This document shows positions 36,748-46,111 of a stretch of 64,000 bases of DNA, one piece after another (position 1 is the stretch's first letter; each line of letters begins with the position of its first letter). A model generated the notes under the pieces. That model had not been told where the DNA came from and did no database searches. It saw only the letters and a program-made list of their open reading frames with translations. Both the position numbers and the translations under genes were made by a program. The stretch is from Ferrovibrio sp. MS7 (GTDB lineage Bacteria; Pseudomonadota; Alphaproteobacteria; Ferrovibrionales; Ferrovibrionaceae), in the NCBI RefSeq assembly GCF_038404985.1, contig NZ_JBBKBA010000001.1, forward strand, positions 1,206,001 to 1,270,000. Reading direction: 5' to 3'.

Positions 36748-39333
36748 TCATGCCGATTGTAACTCAAGTTTGCGGCGGCGCTGCTGGTTCAGCGCCAGCA
36801 GGCCGAGCAGGGCCAGTGCCGGCACATAGACCCAGTGCTTGGTCGGCCGGTCGGAGGGCAGCAGCACCTCGGTGATGACAAAGCCGTTTTCCAGGCCGAC
36901 GCGCTTCGCCGCCGAGCCGAACTTGATGCCGGCGATCTGCATGCGGTCACCGAGCTGGGTCACCGTGGCGCCGGCGGCATTCACCCGGACGCGGCCATCG
37001 CCAGGCGCAGTGAGCGGCAGCGACACCGTCTTGCGCACATCCTCGCCCTCGATATTGGTGCCTTCCACGATCATCAGCAGGCGGCCATCGGCGGGCAGTT
37101 CGCCGGCAATGCGGAACAGCTCATTGCCCGGCCGGTGGATATAGGGATCATACAGCTTGTCCCAGAAGAAGCCGGGGCGGAACAGCGCAAAGCAGATCAG
37201 CAGCAGCGCGATATTCTCCCACCAGCGGCTGCGGGTGATGAACCAGCCCATGGTGCCGGCGGAGAAGACCAGGATGGCGATGGTGGAAATCACGATCACC
37301 AGGCCGGCTTCCAGCCAGTGATCGACGTCGATCATCAGCATCTGCGGATTGAAGATGAACACGAAAGGCAGGATCGCCGTGCGCATCGAATAGACCGTGC
37401 CCTGCAGGCCGGTCTTGATCGGGTCTTCGCCGGAGATGGCGGCGGCAGCGAAGGAGGCAAGGCCGACCGGCGGCGTGACGTCGGCCATGATGCCGAAATA
37501 GAACACGAACAGATGCACCGCGATCAGCGGAATGGCGAGGCCCGATTGCGCGCCGAGTTCCACGATCACCGGCGCCATCAGGGTTGCCACCAGGATGTAG
37601 TTCGCGGTGGTGGGAATGCCCATGCCGAGGATCAGGCAGATGAAGGCGGTGAGCAGCAGCATGGCGATCAGGTTGCCGCCGGAGACGAACTCGACGAAGT
37701 CGGTCATCATCAGGCCCATGCCGGTCAGCGTCACGGTGCCGACGATAATGCCGGCGGTGGCGGTGGCGATGCCGATGCCGACCATGTTGCGGGCGCCGAG
37801 ATTGAAGCCATCCACCAGATCGGCAACGCCCACCCGGAAGGCGGCACCGATATCCTGGTGGCGGAACAGCGCGATCAGCGGCCGCTGCGTCACCACGATG
37901 GCCATGATCGAGGCGGTGGCCCAGAAAGCCGAGAGGCCGGGCGACATTTCCTCCACCATCAGGCACCACAGCAGCACGATGATCGGCAGGGTGAAATGCA
38001 GTCCGGTGCGGGCCACGGCCCAGGCCTCGGGCAGCACGGTGATCGGTGAGTTGGGATCATCGAGCTTGAGATCGGGATAGCGCGCGCCATACCACAGCGT
38101 CACCAGGTAGAGGCCAAGGCCGGCAAGGCCCACCAGCCAGGGGGCGGCAGCGCCGAACACAGCCTGGATGCCGAGGATGCCGTAATAGATCGCGCACATG
38201 GCGACGATGGTGCCGCTCCAGCCCAGCGCCAGCCGCAGCCAGCGTTGCGCCCTGGTATGCGCGGCGGAGCGCATCAGCGGCTTGGAGCCGATCTTCACCG
38301 CTTCCAGGTCGACGATGTAGAACAGCGCGATATAGGAGATGATCGCCGGCAAAGCGGCGTGCTTCACGATTTCGGAATAGGGCAGGCCGACATATTCGGT
38401 CATCAGGAAGGCGGCGGCGCCCATCACCGGCGGCATGATCTGGCCGTTCACCGAGGAGGCAGTCTCGATGGCGCCGGCCTTGATGCCGGAAAGCCCGGTA
38501 CGCTTCATCATCGGGATGGTGAAGATGCCGCCAGACACCACGTTGGACACCGAGGAACCGGAAACCACGCCGTTCAGCGCCGAGGAAACCACCGCCACCT
38601 TGGCCGGGCCGCCGCGCAGATGGCCGAGCAGGGCAACGGAAATCTGCATCATGTAATTGCCGCCGCCGGCCTTCTCCAGCAGCGAGCCGAACAGCACGAA
38701 CAGGAACACGAAGCTGGTGGAGACGCCGAGCGCGACGCCAAACACGCCTTCCGTGGTCAGCCATTGATGCTGCAGGAACTTGGTCAGCGACGAGCCTTTG
38801 TGCTGGATCACTTCCGGCATGTAGGGGCCGGCGAAGGTGAACAGGATGAAGAACAAGGCCACCACCACCATGGGCGGGCCGAGCGTGCGACGCGTTGCTT
38901 CCAGCAGCAGCAGCATGCCGATGCCGGCGATCACCAGGTCCTGCATGATCGGCGTGCCGGGGCGGGTCGAGAGCGCCACGTAATGGCTATAGAGATAGCT
39001 GGCAGCAAAAGCGCCGAGCAGGGCGAAGATCCAATCGAGCAGCGGCACGCGGTCGCGCGGCGATTTCTTCAGCGCCGGATAGGCGGTGAAGGCCAGGAAC
39101 ACCGCGAAGCCGAGATGGATGGCGCGGGCTTCGGTGTCGTTGAGGATGAATACACCGAAGATGAAGGGCAGCGGCGAGGCATACCAGACCTGGAAGACCG
39201 ACCAGGCCACGGCAACGATCAGCAGGATGCGGCCCGCCAGGCCCAGCGGCTCGCGCGCACCGGTATCGGCTTCCGCCACCAATTCATGCAATTCGGCTTC
39301 GCTTGCCGGCCGGCGCTTGCTGTCGTCGCTCAT
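36748..39333 (-). CDS. TRAP transporter fused permease, 4TM/12TM (TAXI type)
   Basis: An 861-residue membrane protein that joins small and large permease parts. About 18 hydrophobic segments are visible. Family landmarks include GVVSGSSVSNVVSGGIFTIP, ETASSVNGQIMPPVMGAAAF, ILGMGIPTTANYILVATLMAP and MADVTPPVGLASFAAAAISGEDP. The C-terminal 180 residues, after the last permease segments, are a DUF3394-like extension. ATG 39333 follows GGGGA. It partners the TAXI binding protein upstream; such systems import organic acids or amino acids such as glutamate. Confidence 0.93.
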   Translation of the reverse strand: MSDDSKRRPASEAELHELVAEADTGAREPLGLAGRILLIVAVAWSVFQVWYASPLPFIFGVFILNDTEARAIHLGFAVFLAFTAYPALKKSPRDRVPLLDWIFALLGAFAASYLYSHYVALSTRPGTPIMQDLVIAGIGMLLLLEATRRTLGPPMVVVALFFILFTFAGPYMPEVIQHKGSSLTKFLQHQWLTTEGVFGVALGVSTSFVFLFVLFGSLLEKAGGGNYMMQISVALLGHLRGGPAKVAVVSSALNGVVSGSSVSNVVSGGIFTIPMMKRTGLSGIKAGAIETASSVNGQIMPPVMGAAAFLMTEYVGLPYSEIVKHAALPAIISYIALFYIVDLEAVKIGSKPLMRSAAHTRAQRWLRLALGWSGTIVAMCAIYYGILGIQAVFGAAAPWLVGLAGLGLYLVTLWYGARYPDLKLDDPNSPITVLPEAWAVARTGLHFTLPIIVLLWCLMVEEMSPGLSAFWATASIMAIVVTQRPLIALFRHQDIGAAFRVGVADLVDGFNLGARNMVGIGIATATAGIIVGTVTLTGMGLMMTDFVEFVSGGNLIAMLLLTAFICLILGMGIPTTANYILVATLMAPVIVELGAQSGLAIPLIAVHLFVFYFGIMADVTPPVGLASFAAAAISGEDPIKTGLQGTVYSMRTAILPFVFIFNPQMLMIDVDHWLEAGLVIVISTIAILVFSAGTMGWFITRSRWWENIALLLICFALFRPGFFWDKLYDPYIHRPGNELFRIAGELPADGRLLMIVEGTNIEGEDVRKTVSLPLTAPGDGRVRVNAAGATVTQLGDRMQIAGIKFGSAAKRVGLENGFVITEVLLPSDRPTKHWVYVPALALLGLLALNQQRRRKLELQSA

Positions 39334-39363
39334 CACTGTCCCCGAAAAATCGTCACGCAATAG

Positions 39364-39393
39364 AAAACGGCCGGCCCGTTGCCGGGCCGGCCG
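39364..39393 (-). terminator. Stem-loop between TAXI binding protein and permease genes
   Basis: CGGCCGGCCCG (39368-39378) and CGGGCCGGCCG (39383-39393) form a perfect 11-bp stem with a four-base loop. On the minus strand the stem is followed by TTTT. It lies between the binding-protein stop and the permease start and is likely an intra-operon attenuator. Confidence 0.75.
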
Positions 39394-39405
39394 TGCAGGC
39401 CGGAC

Positions 39406-40386
39406 TTACATCCAGCCCTTTTCCTTGTAGTACTTGATGGCGCCCGGATGCAGCGGCGCCGAGAGGCCGTCCTTGATCATGTTCTTCGGCTCCAGCACGG
39501 CCAGTGCCGGATGCAGCTTCTTGAACTCGTCGAAGTTGTCGAAGGTGGCCTTCACCATCTGATAGACGGTCTCATCCGCAACCTTGGCCGAGGAAACCAC
39601 GGTGGCGAGCACGCCGTAGGTGGTGGTCGGCTGCGGGTTGTTGTTGTAGAGACCACCCGGGATCGTCGCCTTGGCGAAGAACGGGAAGTCAGCAACCAGC
39701 TTGTCCACGGCCGGGCCGGTCAGCGAGATCAGCTTGGCGCCGCAGCTCGTAGTCGGATCCTGGATGTTGGCGGAAGGGTGGCCGACGCCGTAGAAGAAGC
39801 CGTCGATCTTGTTGTCGCAGAGCGCCGGGCCATGCTCGTCGGCCTTCAGCTCGGAAGCCAGAGCGAAGTCCGAGAGCTTCCAGCCCATGGCGCCCATGAG
39901 CTGCTCGAACGAGTTCCGGGTGCCCGAACCCGGATTGCCGATGTTGAAGCGCTTGCCCTTGAAATCCTCGAACTTGGTCACGCCGGCTTCCTTGCGCGCC
40001 AGCACGGTGAACGGCTCGGGATGGATCGAGTAGACCGAGCGCAGGTCGGTGAACGCGCCGGCATCCTTGAACGCACCTTCGCCCTTCAGGCCGTAGTAAT
40101 GCACGTCAGACTGCGCCATGCCGAAATCCAGTTCGCCGGCCCGGATGGTGTTGACATTGAAGGCCGAGCCGCCGGTCGATTCCACCGAGCAGCGGATGCC
40201 GTGAGCCTTGCGATCCTTGTTAAGCAGGCGGCAGATCGCGCCGCCGGCCGCATAGTACACGCCGGTGACGCCGCCGGTGCCGATGGTGACGAATTTCTGC
40301 TGGGCGATGCCGGCGCCGGGCAGGGCGGCCAGCAAGGCAGCGGCGAGTGCGCCACCGGCCAGATGCTTGATTGAGAACGCGGTCAT
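39406..40386 (-). CDS. TAXI family TRAP transporter solute-binding protein
   Basis: A 326-residue periplasmic protein with a Sec signal ([11 protein letters not shown] then a hydrophobic Ala/Leu core, cleaved near GAGIAQQ). The TAXI pattern is clear in [25 protein letters not shown] and in [28 protein letters not shown] 40386 follows AAGGAGGGAC, an unusually strong ribosome site. The long open frame upstream to 40644 overlaps the LysR gene and is rejected. It works with the fused permease encoded just downstream. Confidence 0.93.
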   Translation of the reverse strand: MTAFSIKHLAGGALAAALLAALPGAGIAQQKFVTIGTGGVTGVYYAAGGAICRLLNKDRKAHGIRCSVESTGGSAFNVNTIRAGELDFGMAQSDVHYYGLKGEGAFKDAGAFTDLRSVYSIHPEPFTVLARKEAGVTKFEDFKGKRFNIGNPGSGTRNSFEQLMGAMGWKLSDFALASELKADEHGPALCDNKIDGFFYGVGHPSANIQDPTTSCGAKLISLTGPAVDKLVADFPFFAKATIPGGLYNNNPQPTTTYGVLATVVSSAKVADETVYQMVKATFDNFDEFKKLHPALAVLEPKNMIKDGLSAPLHPGAIKYYKEKGWM

Positions 40387-40504
40387 ATTGTTGTCCCTCC
40401 TTGTTGAGATCGCGATAGGCACGCAAAACGGTGAAGAGTCGCGAGGCCGCTTACCGTCCTTCTGATAGCGGAAAGCGCATTGCCCCCGCCATGCGTATCG
40501 GTGC

Positions 40505-40533
40505 CGGCCCCATGCTCTTGTGTAATGGGGCCG
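40505..40533. terminator. Inverted repeat between LysR and TAXI genes
   Basis: CGGCCCCAT (40505-40513) and ATGGGGCCG (40525-40533) are perfect complements with an 11-base loop, 17 bases beyond the LysR stop on the minus strand. It probably ends the LysR transcript, though there is no T-run. An operator role for the TAXI promoter is the alternative. Confidence 0.45.
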
Positions 40534-40549
40534 TTCCAGAATGATTCCG

Positions 40550-41461
40550 TCAAGCCGCAGGGGCCGACAACATTGTAGCGATACTTTTCTCCGCCCAGGT
40601 AAGGGCTGCGCCGAATTGCCCGGCCAGCAGGCCCGGCGGGCCATGCTTGGGGCGCATCACCTGTACGGCGAAGGGAATCGAGGGCTGCAGGCGGCGGATC
40701 GCCACCTTGGCCGGATTGCGCGCTGCCGCCGTATACTGATCGACGATGGCTGCCCCGGCGCCCTTTTCCACCAGGGCCAGTGCCACCTGGTTGGTTTTCA
40801 CTTCCACGATCGGATCGAGTTTCACGCCGGCGAGGTTCAGCACCGCCGAAAATACCGAACCCAGCGGATCGTCGCTGCGCAGGCCGATGAAGGGCTGGCG
40901 CGTGAAGTAGTTCAGCTTTACCAGATGGGGCAGGTTTTTTTCCTGCGCCGCCGGAAAGGCGCCGAAGAAATGCCCCTGGGCCAGCGGCGCCAGTTCCAGG
41001 CCGGGATGCGGCGGGATATCGAAGCCGATGCCGATATCCACCTCCTGTGTCAGCACGGTGCGCACCAGGTCGGCATATTGCCGCGTCTCGACCTCGAAGG
41101 TCACATCCTTGTGCTTCTGGCGGAAGCGCGTGATCGCCAGCGGCACCAGTTCCAGGCACAGGGCCGGCGCCGCCGCGATGCGCAGATGGCCGCTGGAAGC
41201 CGTGCCGAGATTGCGCGCCAGCTTGCGCAGGTTCTCCAGGCCGGCGATCAGTTTCTCGCTTTCCGCCTGCAATATCAGGGCTTCCTTGGTCGGCAGCAGC
41301 CGTCCGCGCACGCGGTCGAACAGCTTGTAGCGCAACTGGTCCTCGGCGCGCAGCAGCAGCCGGGTTGCCGCCGGCTGCGAAATATTCATCAGCTTGGCTG
41401 CCGCCGTGATCGTGCCGGTCAGCATCACGGCGTGAAAGATTTCCAGATGGCGCAACTGCAT
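40550..41461 (-). CDS. LysR family transcriptional regulator
   Basis: A 303-residue regulator starting [14 protein letters not shown], with the helix-turn-helix at about residues 17-37 ([21 protein letters not shown]) and an effector domain from about 90. ATG 41461 follows GAGGGG; the in-frame ATG at 41491 lies in the palindromic promoter region. It stands between the TAXI-TRAP genes (downstream, same strand) and the divergent DadA-like gene, so either could be its target. Nested palindromes in the gap before dadA favour that gene. Confidence 0.9.
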   Translation of the reverse strand: MQLRHLEIFHAVMLTGTITAAAKLMNISQPAATRLLLRAEDQLRYKLFDRVRGRLLPTKEALILQAESEKLIAGLENLRKLARNLGTASSGHLRIAAAPALCLELVPLAITRFRQKHKDVTFEVETRQYADLVRTVLTQEVDIGIGFDIPPHPGLELAPLAQGHFFGAFPAAQEKNLPHLVKLNYFTRQPFIGLRSDDPLGSVFSAVLNLAGVKLDPIVEVKTNQVALALVEKGAGAAIVDQYTAAARNPAKVAIRRLQPSIPFAVQVMRPKHGPPGLLAGQFGAALTWAEKSIATMLSAPAA

Positions 41462-41464
41462 CGC

Positions 41465-41509
41465 CGGACCCCTCGGTTTCGCCCATAACATAAAGGTATG
41501 GGTGGTCCG
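41465..41509. promoter_or_regulatory. Nested palindromes in the LysR / DadA-like divergent region
   Basis: An inner pair CCCATA (41482-41487) and TATGGG (41497-41502) with a nine-base spacer has the size of a LysR box. An outer pair CGGACC (41465-41470) and GGTCCG (41504-41509) surrounds it, and GGTCCG repeats at 41523-41528. The region sits just upstream of the LysR start and 116 bases before the DadA-like start, a usual arrangement for a LysR regulator acting on a divergent gene. Confidence 0.55.
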
Positions 41510-41624
41510 AGTAAACGCAGTGGTCCGGCCCGACCGTCGGGCGCATGCTCAGGCCTGCCTCCCCCGGCAGCAGCGCCCCCTCCGACAGCAACGGGCGCTG
41601 CGACATAGAAGAAGGAAATTTGCC

Positions 41625-42878
41625 ATGCATGTGCTGGTAATCGGCGCCGGCGTGATCGGCATGACCACGGCCTGGGCTTTGGCCCGCGATGGTCACCAGG
41701 TGACGGTGCTGGATGGCGGGCCGGAACCGGCCAGCGGCGCCAGCCATGCCAATGGCGCGCAGCTCAGCTATTCCTATGTCGCGCCGCTGGCCGGTCCCTC
41801 GATCTGGAAGGACCTGCCCAAGCTGCTCTGGGGCCGTGACGCGCCGGTGCGTTTCCGCGCCGGCTTCGATCTGCGGCAATACCGCTGGGGCCTGAAATTC
41901 CTTGCCGCCTGCACCGGCGCCAAAGCGCGCGGCACCACGGAGGCGTTGCTGAAATTGGCCTTCCTCAGCCGCGATGTGCTGGGCGGCGCCAAGGAACTCC
42001 GTGAAATCGAGTTCGATCATGTGCAGGCCGGCAAGCTGGTGGTCTATTCCACGCCCGAGAGTTTCGCGGCGGCCAAGGCGCAGACCGCTTTCCAGCGGAC
42101 GCTCGGCTGCAAGCAGGAGGTGCTCGATGCCCCGGCCTGCCTGGCGCTGGAGCCGGCTTTGCAAGCCATCGCGCATCGCCTGGTCGGCGGTATCTTCACG
42201 CCCGATGATGCCGCCGCCGATCCGCGCAAGCTCTGCCTCGGCCTGCTCAAGCTGCTGGAAGGCCATAACAGCGGCGTGCAGTTCCATTTCAACACACCGG
42301 TGATCCGGCTGCTGAAAGAGCAAGGCCGCCTGGTGGGGGCCGAAACCGCCAATGGCGTGTTCCGGGCCGATGCCTATGTGCTGGCCGGCGGCATCAGCAG
42401 CGTCGAGCTGGCGCGCGGTATCGGCCTCGACCTGCCGCTCTACCCGATCAAGGGCTACAGCCTGACGCTGGATGTCGCCAACGAGAATGCGGCGCCGCGC
42501 GTCAGCGTTACCGATTACGGCAACAAGGTGGTCTATGCCCGGCTGGGGCAGAAGCTGCGCGTCGCCGGCATGGCCGATATCGTCGGCAGCGACTTGAGCC
42601 TGGAGCCGGACCGCGTGGCGCAGCTTACCCGCCAGGCGGCGGAAACCTTCCCGGTTTCGCCGCAAGCGCCATTGCAGCAGCCCTGGTGCGGCCTGCGCCC
42701 GGCAACCCCGAGCGGCCGTCCGATCCTGGGCAAAAGCGGCATCGACGGCCTGTGGCTGAATGTCGGCCATGGCGCGCTCGGGCTTACGCTGGCTTTCGGC
42801 TCGGCGGCAGCCGTCGCCGCCGTGATCGGCGGCAAGCAAGCTCCGGTGTCGCTGGCCGATTTTTCGCTGCAAGCCTGA
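41625..42878 (+). CDS. FAD-dependent D-amino acid dehydrogenase/oxidase family protein (DadA-like)
   Basis: A 417-residue flavoprotein. The N-terminal dinucleotide-binding motif is GAGVIGMTTAWALARDGHQVTVLD, split as GAGVIG at residues 7-12 and a distal Asp near 30. Later blocks include GLRPATPSGRPILGKSG and NVGHGALGLTLAFGSA, typical of DadA. These enzymes oxidise D-amino acids to 2-oxo acids and ammonium at the membrane-facing cytoplasmic side. ATG 41625 follows GAAGGAA. It converges on the BKACE gene with an eight-base gap. The exact amino acid is not predictable. Confidence 0.85.
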   Translation: MHVLVIGAGVIGMTTAWALARDGHQVTVLDGGPEPASGASHANGAQLSYSYVAPLAGPSIWKDLPKLLWGRDAPVRFRAGFDLRQYRWGLKFLAACTGAKARGTTEALLKLAFLSRDVLGGAKELREIEFDHVQAGKLVVYSTPESFAAAKAQTAFQRTLGCKQEVLDAPACLALEPALQAIAHRLVGGIFTPDDAAADPRKLCLGLLKLLEGHNSGVQFHFNTPVIRLLKEQGRLVGAETANGVFRADAYVLAGGISSVELARGIGLDLPLYPIKGYSLTLDVANENAAPRVSVTDYGNKVVYARLGQKLRVAGMADIVGSDLSLEPDRVAQLTRQAAETFPVSPQAPLQQPWCGLRPATPSGRPILGKSGIDGLWLNVGHGALGLTLAFGSAAAVAAVIGGKQAPVSLADFSLQA

Positions 42879-42886
42879 CGCCTCCC

Positions 42887-43714
42887 TTAATTCAGGTCCC
42901 GCATCCAGGCGCGGGCGGCATCGGCATCGGCCGTCTGCCGCCCGGCGAAAGGTGCCCCGACACTGATCTGGCGTACCAGCGCGGCATTGTCGGGCGCCGA
43001 CGAGCCATCGGCGAGCAGGGTGTTGTTCTCGAAGCCGACGCGGGCATGGCCGCCAAGGCCGAGCGCCGTGACGGCACAGGCGCCTTCCAGCTTGCCGAAG
43101 GCGCAGACGGCGAATTCGCCCCAGGCCGGCTGCCATAGCTGCATGAACGGCAGCAGATCCGTCGGCTGCGATTGCTGCCCCGCCGTGTAGCGGCCGAGCA
43201 CGAACAGCACGAAATGCCTCTCGCCCGGCACGATGCCGCGCGCCACCAGGTCGCGGAATTTCTGCAGGTCCTCGGCGGAATAGAGGATGTATTGCAGCAG
43301 GGTGCCGGCCTTGTGCATATGCTTGAGGAAATCCGCCGCCGCCGCTTCATGGGCGGCATCGGGCACGATTTCGCGAATCCCTAAGCTGCAAGCCTCCGGC
43401 ATCAGCTCGCGCATTGCCGCGATCTGCTCCGGTGCGGCATAGATACCGGCGGCCTCGCTGGTGCATTGGATGATCAATTTGTCGCCCAGTGCTGCGCGGA
43501 TGCCGGCAATCGCCGGGCGGTAGAGTTCCGGCGCGATGGAATGGCGCCCACTCGGCTCGCGCACATGCAGGTGGATCATCGCCGCACCGGCCTCCAGGCA
43601 GGATACGGCGCAATCCACCAGTTCCGGCACGGTGAGCGGCACGGCGGCGTGATCGGCTTTCAGCTTGCGCGCGCCGTTCGGCGCCACGGCGATGAGGGCG
43701 GGGAGCATACTCAT
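42887..43714 (-). CDS. BKACE family beta-keto acid cleavage enzyme (DUF849)
   Basis: A 275-residue TIM-barrel enzyme of the 3-keto-5-aminohexanoate cleavage family. The zinc-binding HLH motif is at His48 and His50 in IHLHVREPSGRHS, and the C-terminal GLGGHARVGFENNTLL carries the conserved Glu-Asn. Family members condense a beta-keto acid with acetyl-CoA to give acetoacetate and a CoA ester. The start overlaps the aminotransferase stop as ATGA, so transamination followed by beta-keto acid cleavage is a natural pathway. The open frame to 44317 is read-through. Confidence 0.92.
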   Translation of the reverse strand: MSMLPALIAVAPNGARKLKADHAAVPLTVPELVDCAVSCLEAGAAMIHLHVREPSGRHSIAPELYRPAIAGIRAALGDKLIIQCTSEAAGIYAAPEQIAAMRELMPEACSLGIREIVPDAAHEAAAADFLKHMHKAGTLLQYILYSAEDLQKFRDLVARGIVPGERHFVLFVLGRYTAGQQSQPTDLLPFMQLWQPAWGEFAVCAFGKLEGACAVTALGLGGHARVGFENNTLLADGSSAPDNAALVRQISVGAPFAGRQTADADAARAWMRDLN

Positions 43715-45045
43715 GCCACTGCTCCCGCGATGGCGGCATCCACCGCATCGCCCAGCCGTTCCACGATCATGTCGATCTCGGCTGCCGTTGCTATGAAAGG
43801 TGGTGCCAGCAGCACATGGTCGCCGTGCAGGCCGTCGATGGTGCCGCCCATGGGATAGCACATCAGGCCGCGCGCCATCGCCTCGCGCTTCACCCGCGCA
43901 TGCAGTTTCAGCGCCGGATCGAAGGTGGATTTGTCGGCGCGGTCGCGCACCAGCTCGATGGCCTGGAACAGGCCGCGGCCACGGATATCGCCGACATGAT
44001 GATGGTTGCCGAAACGCGCCTGCAGCCGCGCGGTGAGGTGGCTGCCCATCGCCACCACGTTTTCCAGCAGCTTGTCGCGCTTGATCACGCGCTGCACTTC
44101 CAGCGCGGCGGCGCAGGCCACCGGATGGCCCAGATACGTGTGGCCGTGCTGGAAGAAGCCGCTGCCCTGCCGGATCGCGTCGATGATCTTGCCATGGATC
44201 AGCACGGCGCCGATCGGCTGGTAGCCGCCGCCTAAGCCCTTGGCGATCACCTCGATATCCGGCGCAATGCCTTCCTGTTCGCTGGCATGCAGCGTGCCGG
44301 TGCGGCCCATGCCGCACATCACTTCATCCAGGATCAGCAGCACATCGTATTTGTCGCAGATTTCGCGGATGCGCTTGAAATAACCGGGTGCCGCCGTCAC
44401 GGCGCCAAGCGTGGCGCCCACCACCGGCTCGGCGATGAAGCCGATCACGTTTTCGGCGCCAAGCTCCAGGATTTTGGCTTCCAGGTCGTTGGCGGCGCGC
44501 AGGCCATAGGCTTCCAGGCTTTCGCCCTCCTGGCGCTCGCGATACTCGAAGCAGGGCGCGATGTGATGCGCCTCGATCAGCAGGGGCGCGAATTGCCGCC
44601 GCCGCCAGGCATTGCCGCCGACCGCCAGCGCGCCAAGCGTGTTGCCGTGATAGCTCTGGCGCCGGGCGATGAAATGGCGTTTTTGCGGCTGGCCCTTCTC
44701 GACCCAGTATTGCCGCGCCAGCTTCAAGGCGGTCTCGATGCCTTCCGAGCCGCCGGAGATGTAATAGACATGGCTCATGCCGGCTGGCGCATCCTCGATC
44801 AGCATGTCGGCCAGGGTCTCGGCCACTTCGGTGGTGAAGAAGCCGGTATGGGCGAAGGCCAGCTTGCCGGCCTGCTCCTGCAGCGCCCGGGTCACGTCTT
44901 TATGACCATGGCCGAGGCAGCTCACGGCGGCACCGCCGGAGGCATCAATGTAACGCTTGCCGTCTTTGTCGGTCAGGTAGATGCCTTCGCCGGAAACGGC
45001 GACGGGCAGGGGGAATTGCATCTGGCGATGCAGGATGCGGCTCAT
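43711..45045 (-). CDS. Class III aminotransferase (aspartate aminotransferase family)
   Basis: A 444-residue PLP enzyme. The cofactor Lys is Lys269 in EVIAKGLGGGYQPIGAV, and the preceding LLILDEVMCGMGRTG carries the Asp that binds the pyridine nitrogen. YISGGSEGIETALKLARQYW binds the phosphate. Class III enzymes act on omega-amino acids. Coupling by ATGA overlap to both the RpiR gene upstream and the BKACE gene downstream suggests it turns an amino acid into the beta-keto acid cleaved by BKACE. Confidence 0.92.
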   Translation of the reverse strand: MSRILHRQMQFPLPVAVSGEGIYLTDKDGKRYIDASGGAAVSCLGHGHKDVTRALQEQAGKLAFAHTGFFTTEVAETLADMLIEDAPAGMSHVYYISGGSEGIETALKLARQYWVEKGQPQKRHFIARRQSYHGNTLGALAVGGNAWRRRQFAPLLIEAHHIAPCFEYRERQEGESLEAYGLRAANDLEAKILELGAENVIGFIAEPVVGATLGAVTAAPGYFKRIREICDKYDVLLILDEVMCGMGRTGTLHASEQEGIAPDIEVIAKGLGGGYQPIGAVLIHGKIIDAIRQGSGFFQHGHTYLGHPVACAAALEVQRVIKRDKLLENVVAMGSHLTARLQARFGNHHHVGDIRGRGLFQAIELVRDRADKSTFDPALKLHARVKREAMARGLMCYPMGGTIDGLHGDHVLLAPPFIATAAEIDMIVERLGDAVDAAIAGAVA

Positions 45046-45947
45046 GGTTTCCTCGTCTTACGCGCTGCCCAGTAGGTGTCGAAGGCGCCGAGCTGGGCCT
45101 CGGCGTTGCGGATGGCGTTGAGTGCCTTGTCGCCGGCACGGGCGGCGAGCAGGGCGAGCAGGGTTTCGCAGGCGGCGAAGGCCGGCGTCACGCCGTGGAA
45201 GAAGGAGGGGCCATCGGTCGGCACCAGCAAGGTGGTGGCGGCCTGGCGGGCCAGCGGCGAGAGCGGGCTGTCGGTGATGGCCAGCAGCTTGACGCGGCGT
45301 TGGGTGGCGAATTCCGCCTGTTCCACGGCGCCGCGCGTATAGGGCGCCAGGCTGATCGCCAGCAGCACATCCTGCGGCCCGGCATGGCGCAACGGGTCGC
45401 GGCCGGTGTCGCCGGGGCCATCGAGCAACTGGCCATTGTCGCGCAGCAGGCCGTAGACATAGGCGAAGTGATAGGCGACGGAAAAACAGGAGCGCAGCCC
45501 CAGCACATAGACGCGGCGTGCGGCCTCGATGGCCTCGGCGGTATCCAGCAGCGCCTGGGTGCCGTTTCTGGCGGTGAGGGCGCTTACCTGCTGCGCCTGG
45601 TGGCGCTCCATCTGTTCCGCCAGCGGCGCCGCGCCGCCCTGGCGGGCGCGTTTCTGCAGGCCGGGTACGCGCTCGGAAAACGGCGCCGACTTGCCCCCAG
45701 GTACAGGCCCGGGACGCAAAGCCTGGGCATGCACCTGGCGGAAGGCGTTGTAATCAGCGAAGCCCAATTGGCGCGCCAGGCGCAGCATGGTCACCGGCGG
45801 CACGCCGGCGCGGCGGGCCTGCTCGCGCATGGACAGCAGGGCGACATCCTGGGGATGTTCGAGCACGAAGCGGGCCGCTGCCTGCGCCTGGGGCGTGAGG
45901 CTGTCGAACTGGTCGACGATCTGCGGGCCAAGCGGGGCGTGCTCCAT
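45042..45947 (-). CDS. RpiR family transcriptional regulator (HTH plus SIS domain)
   Basis: A 301-residue regulator. The N-terminal RpiR helix-turn-helix (about residues 10-80) includes LSMREQARRAGVPPVTMLRLARQLGF; the C-terminal SIS domain (about 125-270) includes RRVYVLGLRSCFSVAYHFAYV and a nearby LLAITDSPLSPLA. SIS domains bind phosphosugars or related anions. It leads the operon with the aminotransferase and BKACE and likely controls it. I chose ATG 45947 (MEHAPLGP) over the in-frame ATG at 45965. Confidence 0.9.
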   Translation of the reverse strand: MEHAPLGPQIVDQFDSLTPQAQAAARFVLEHPQDVALLSMREQARRAGVPPVTMLRLARQLGFADYNAFRQVHAQALRPGPVPGGKSAPFSERVPGLQKRARQGGAAPLAEQMERHQAQQVSALTARNGTQALLDTAEAIEAARRVYVLGLRSCFSVAYHFAYVYGLLRDNGQLLDGPGDTGRDPLRHAGPQDVLLAISLAPYTRGAVEQAEFATQRRVKLLAITDSPLSPLARQAATTLLVPTDGPSFFHGVTPAFAACETLLALLAARAGDKALNAIRNAEAQLGAFDTYWAARKTRKP

Positions 45948-45982
45948 GGCGGCGAAGCAAACCATGGAATCGCTGTGCCTGC

Positions 45983-46019
45983 AACAAATGATTCAATTTT
46001 CTTGATCGTGAAACAAATG
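45983..46019. promoter_or_regulatory. Direct repeats upstream of rpiR-type gene and pxpB
   Basis: AACAAATG occurs at 45983-45990 and again at 46012-46019, 29 bases apart, in an AT-rich stretch between the divergent RpiR-type gene and pxpB. An imperfect inverted pair GATTCAA/TTGATC lies between them. This is a plausible RpiR binding region that could serve both directions. Confidence 0.45.
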
Positions 46020-46111
46020 CTCCGAAATACAGACAATTTATCGATAAAGTGTGATTGTTCTTGCACCCTGCGGAGCCTTGGGTAGAATTCAGCCCAGAGC
46101 AGGAGCGGGGC

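Noticed and set aside
40383-43136. Minus-strand open frame of 917 aa
   Set aside because: It runs antisense to the DadA-like gene and out of frame through the LysR gene. No domain is visible.
43715-44317. BKACE gene extended to 476 aa
   Set aside because: The extension is read-through of the opposite phase of the aminotransferase gene; the ATGA overlap at 43711-43714 marks the true start.
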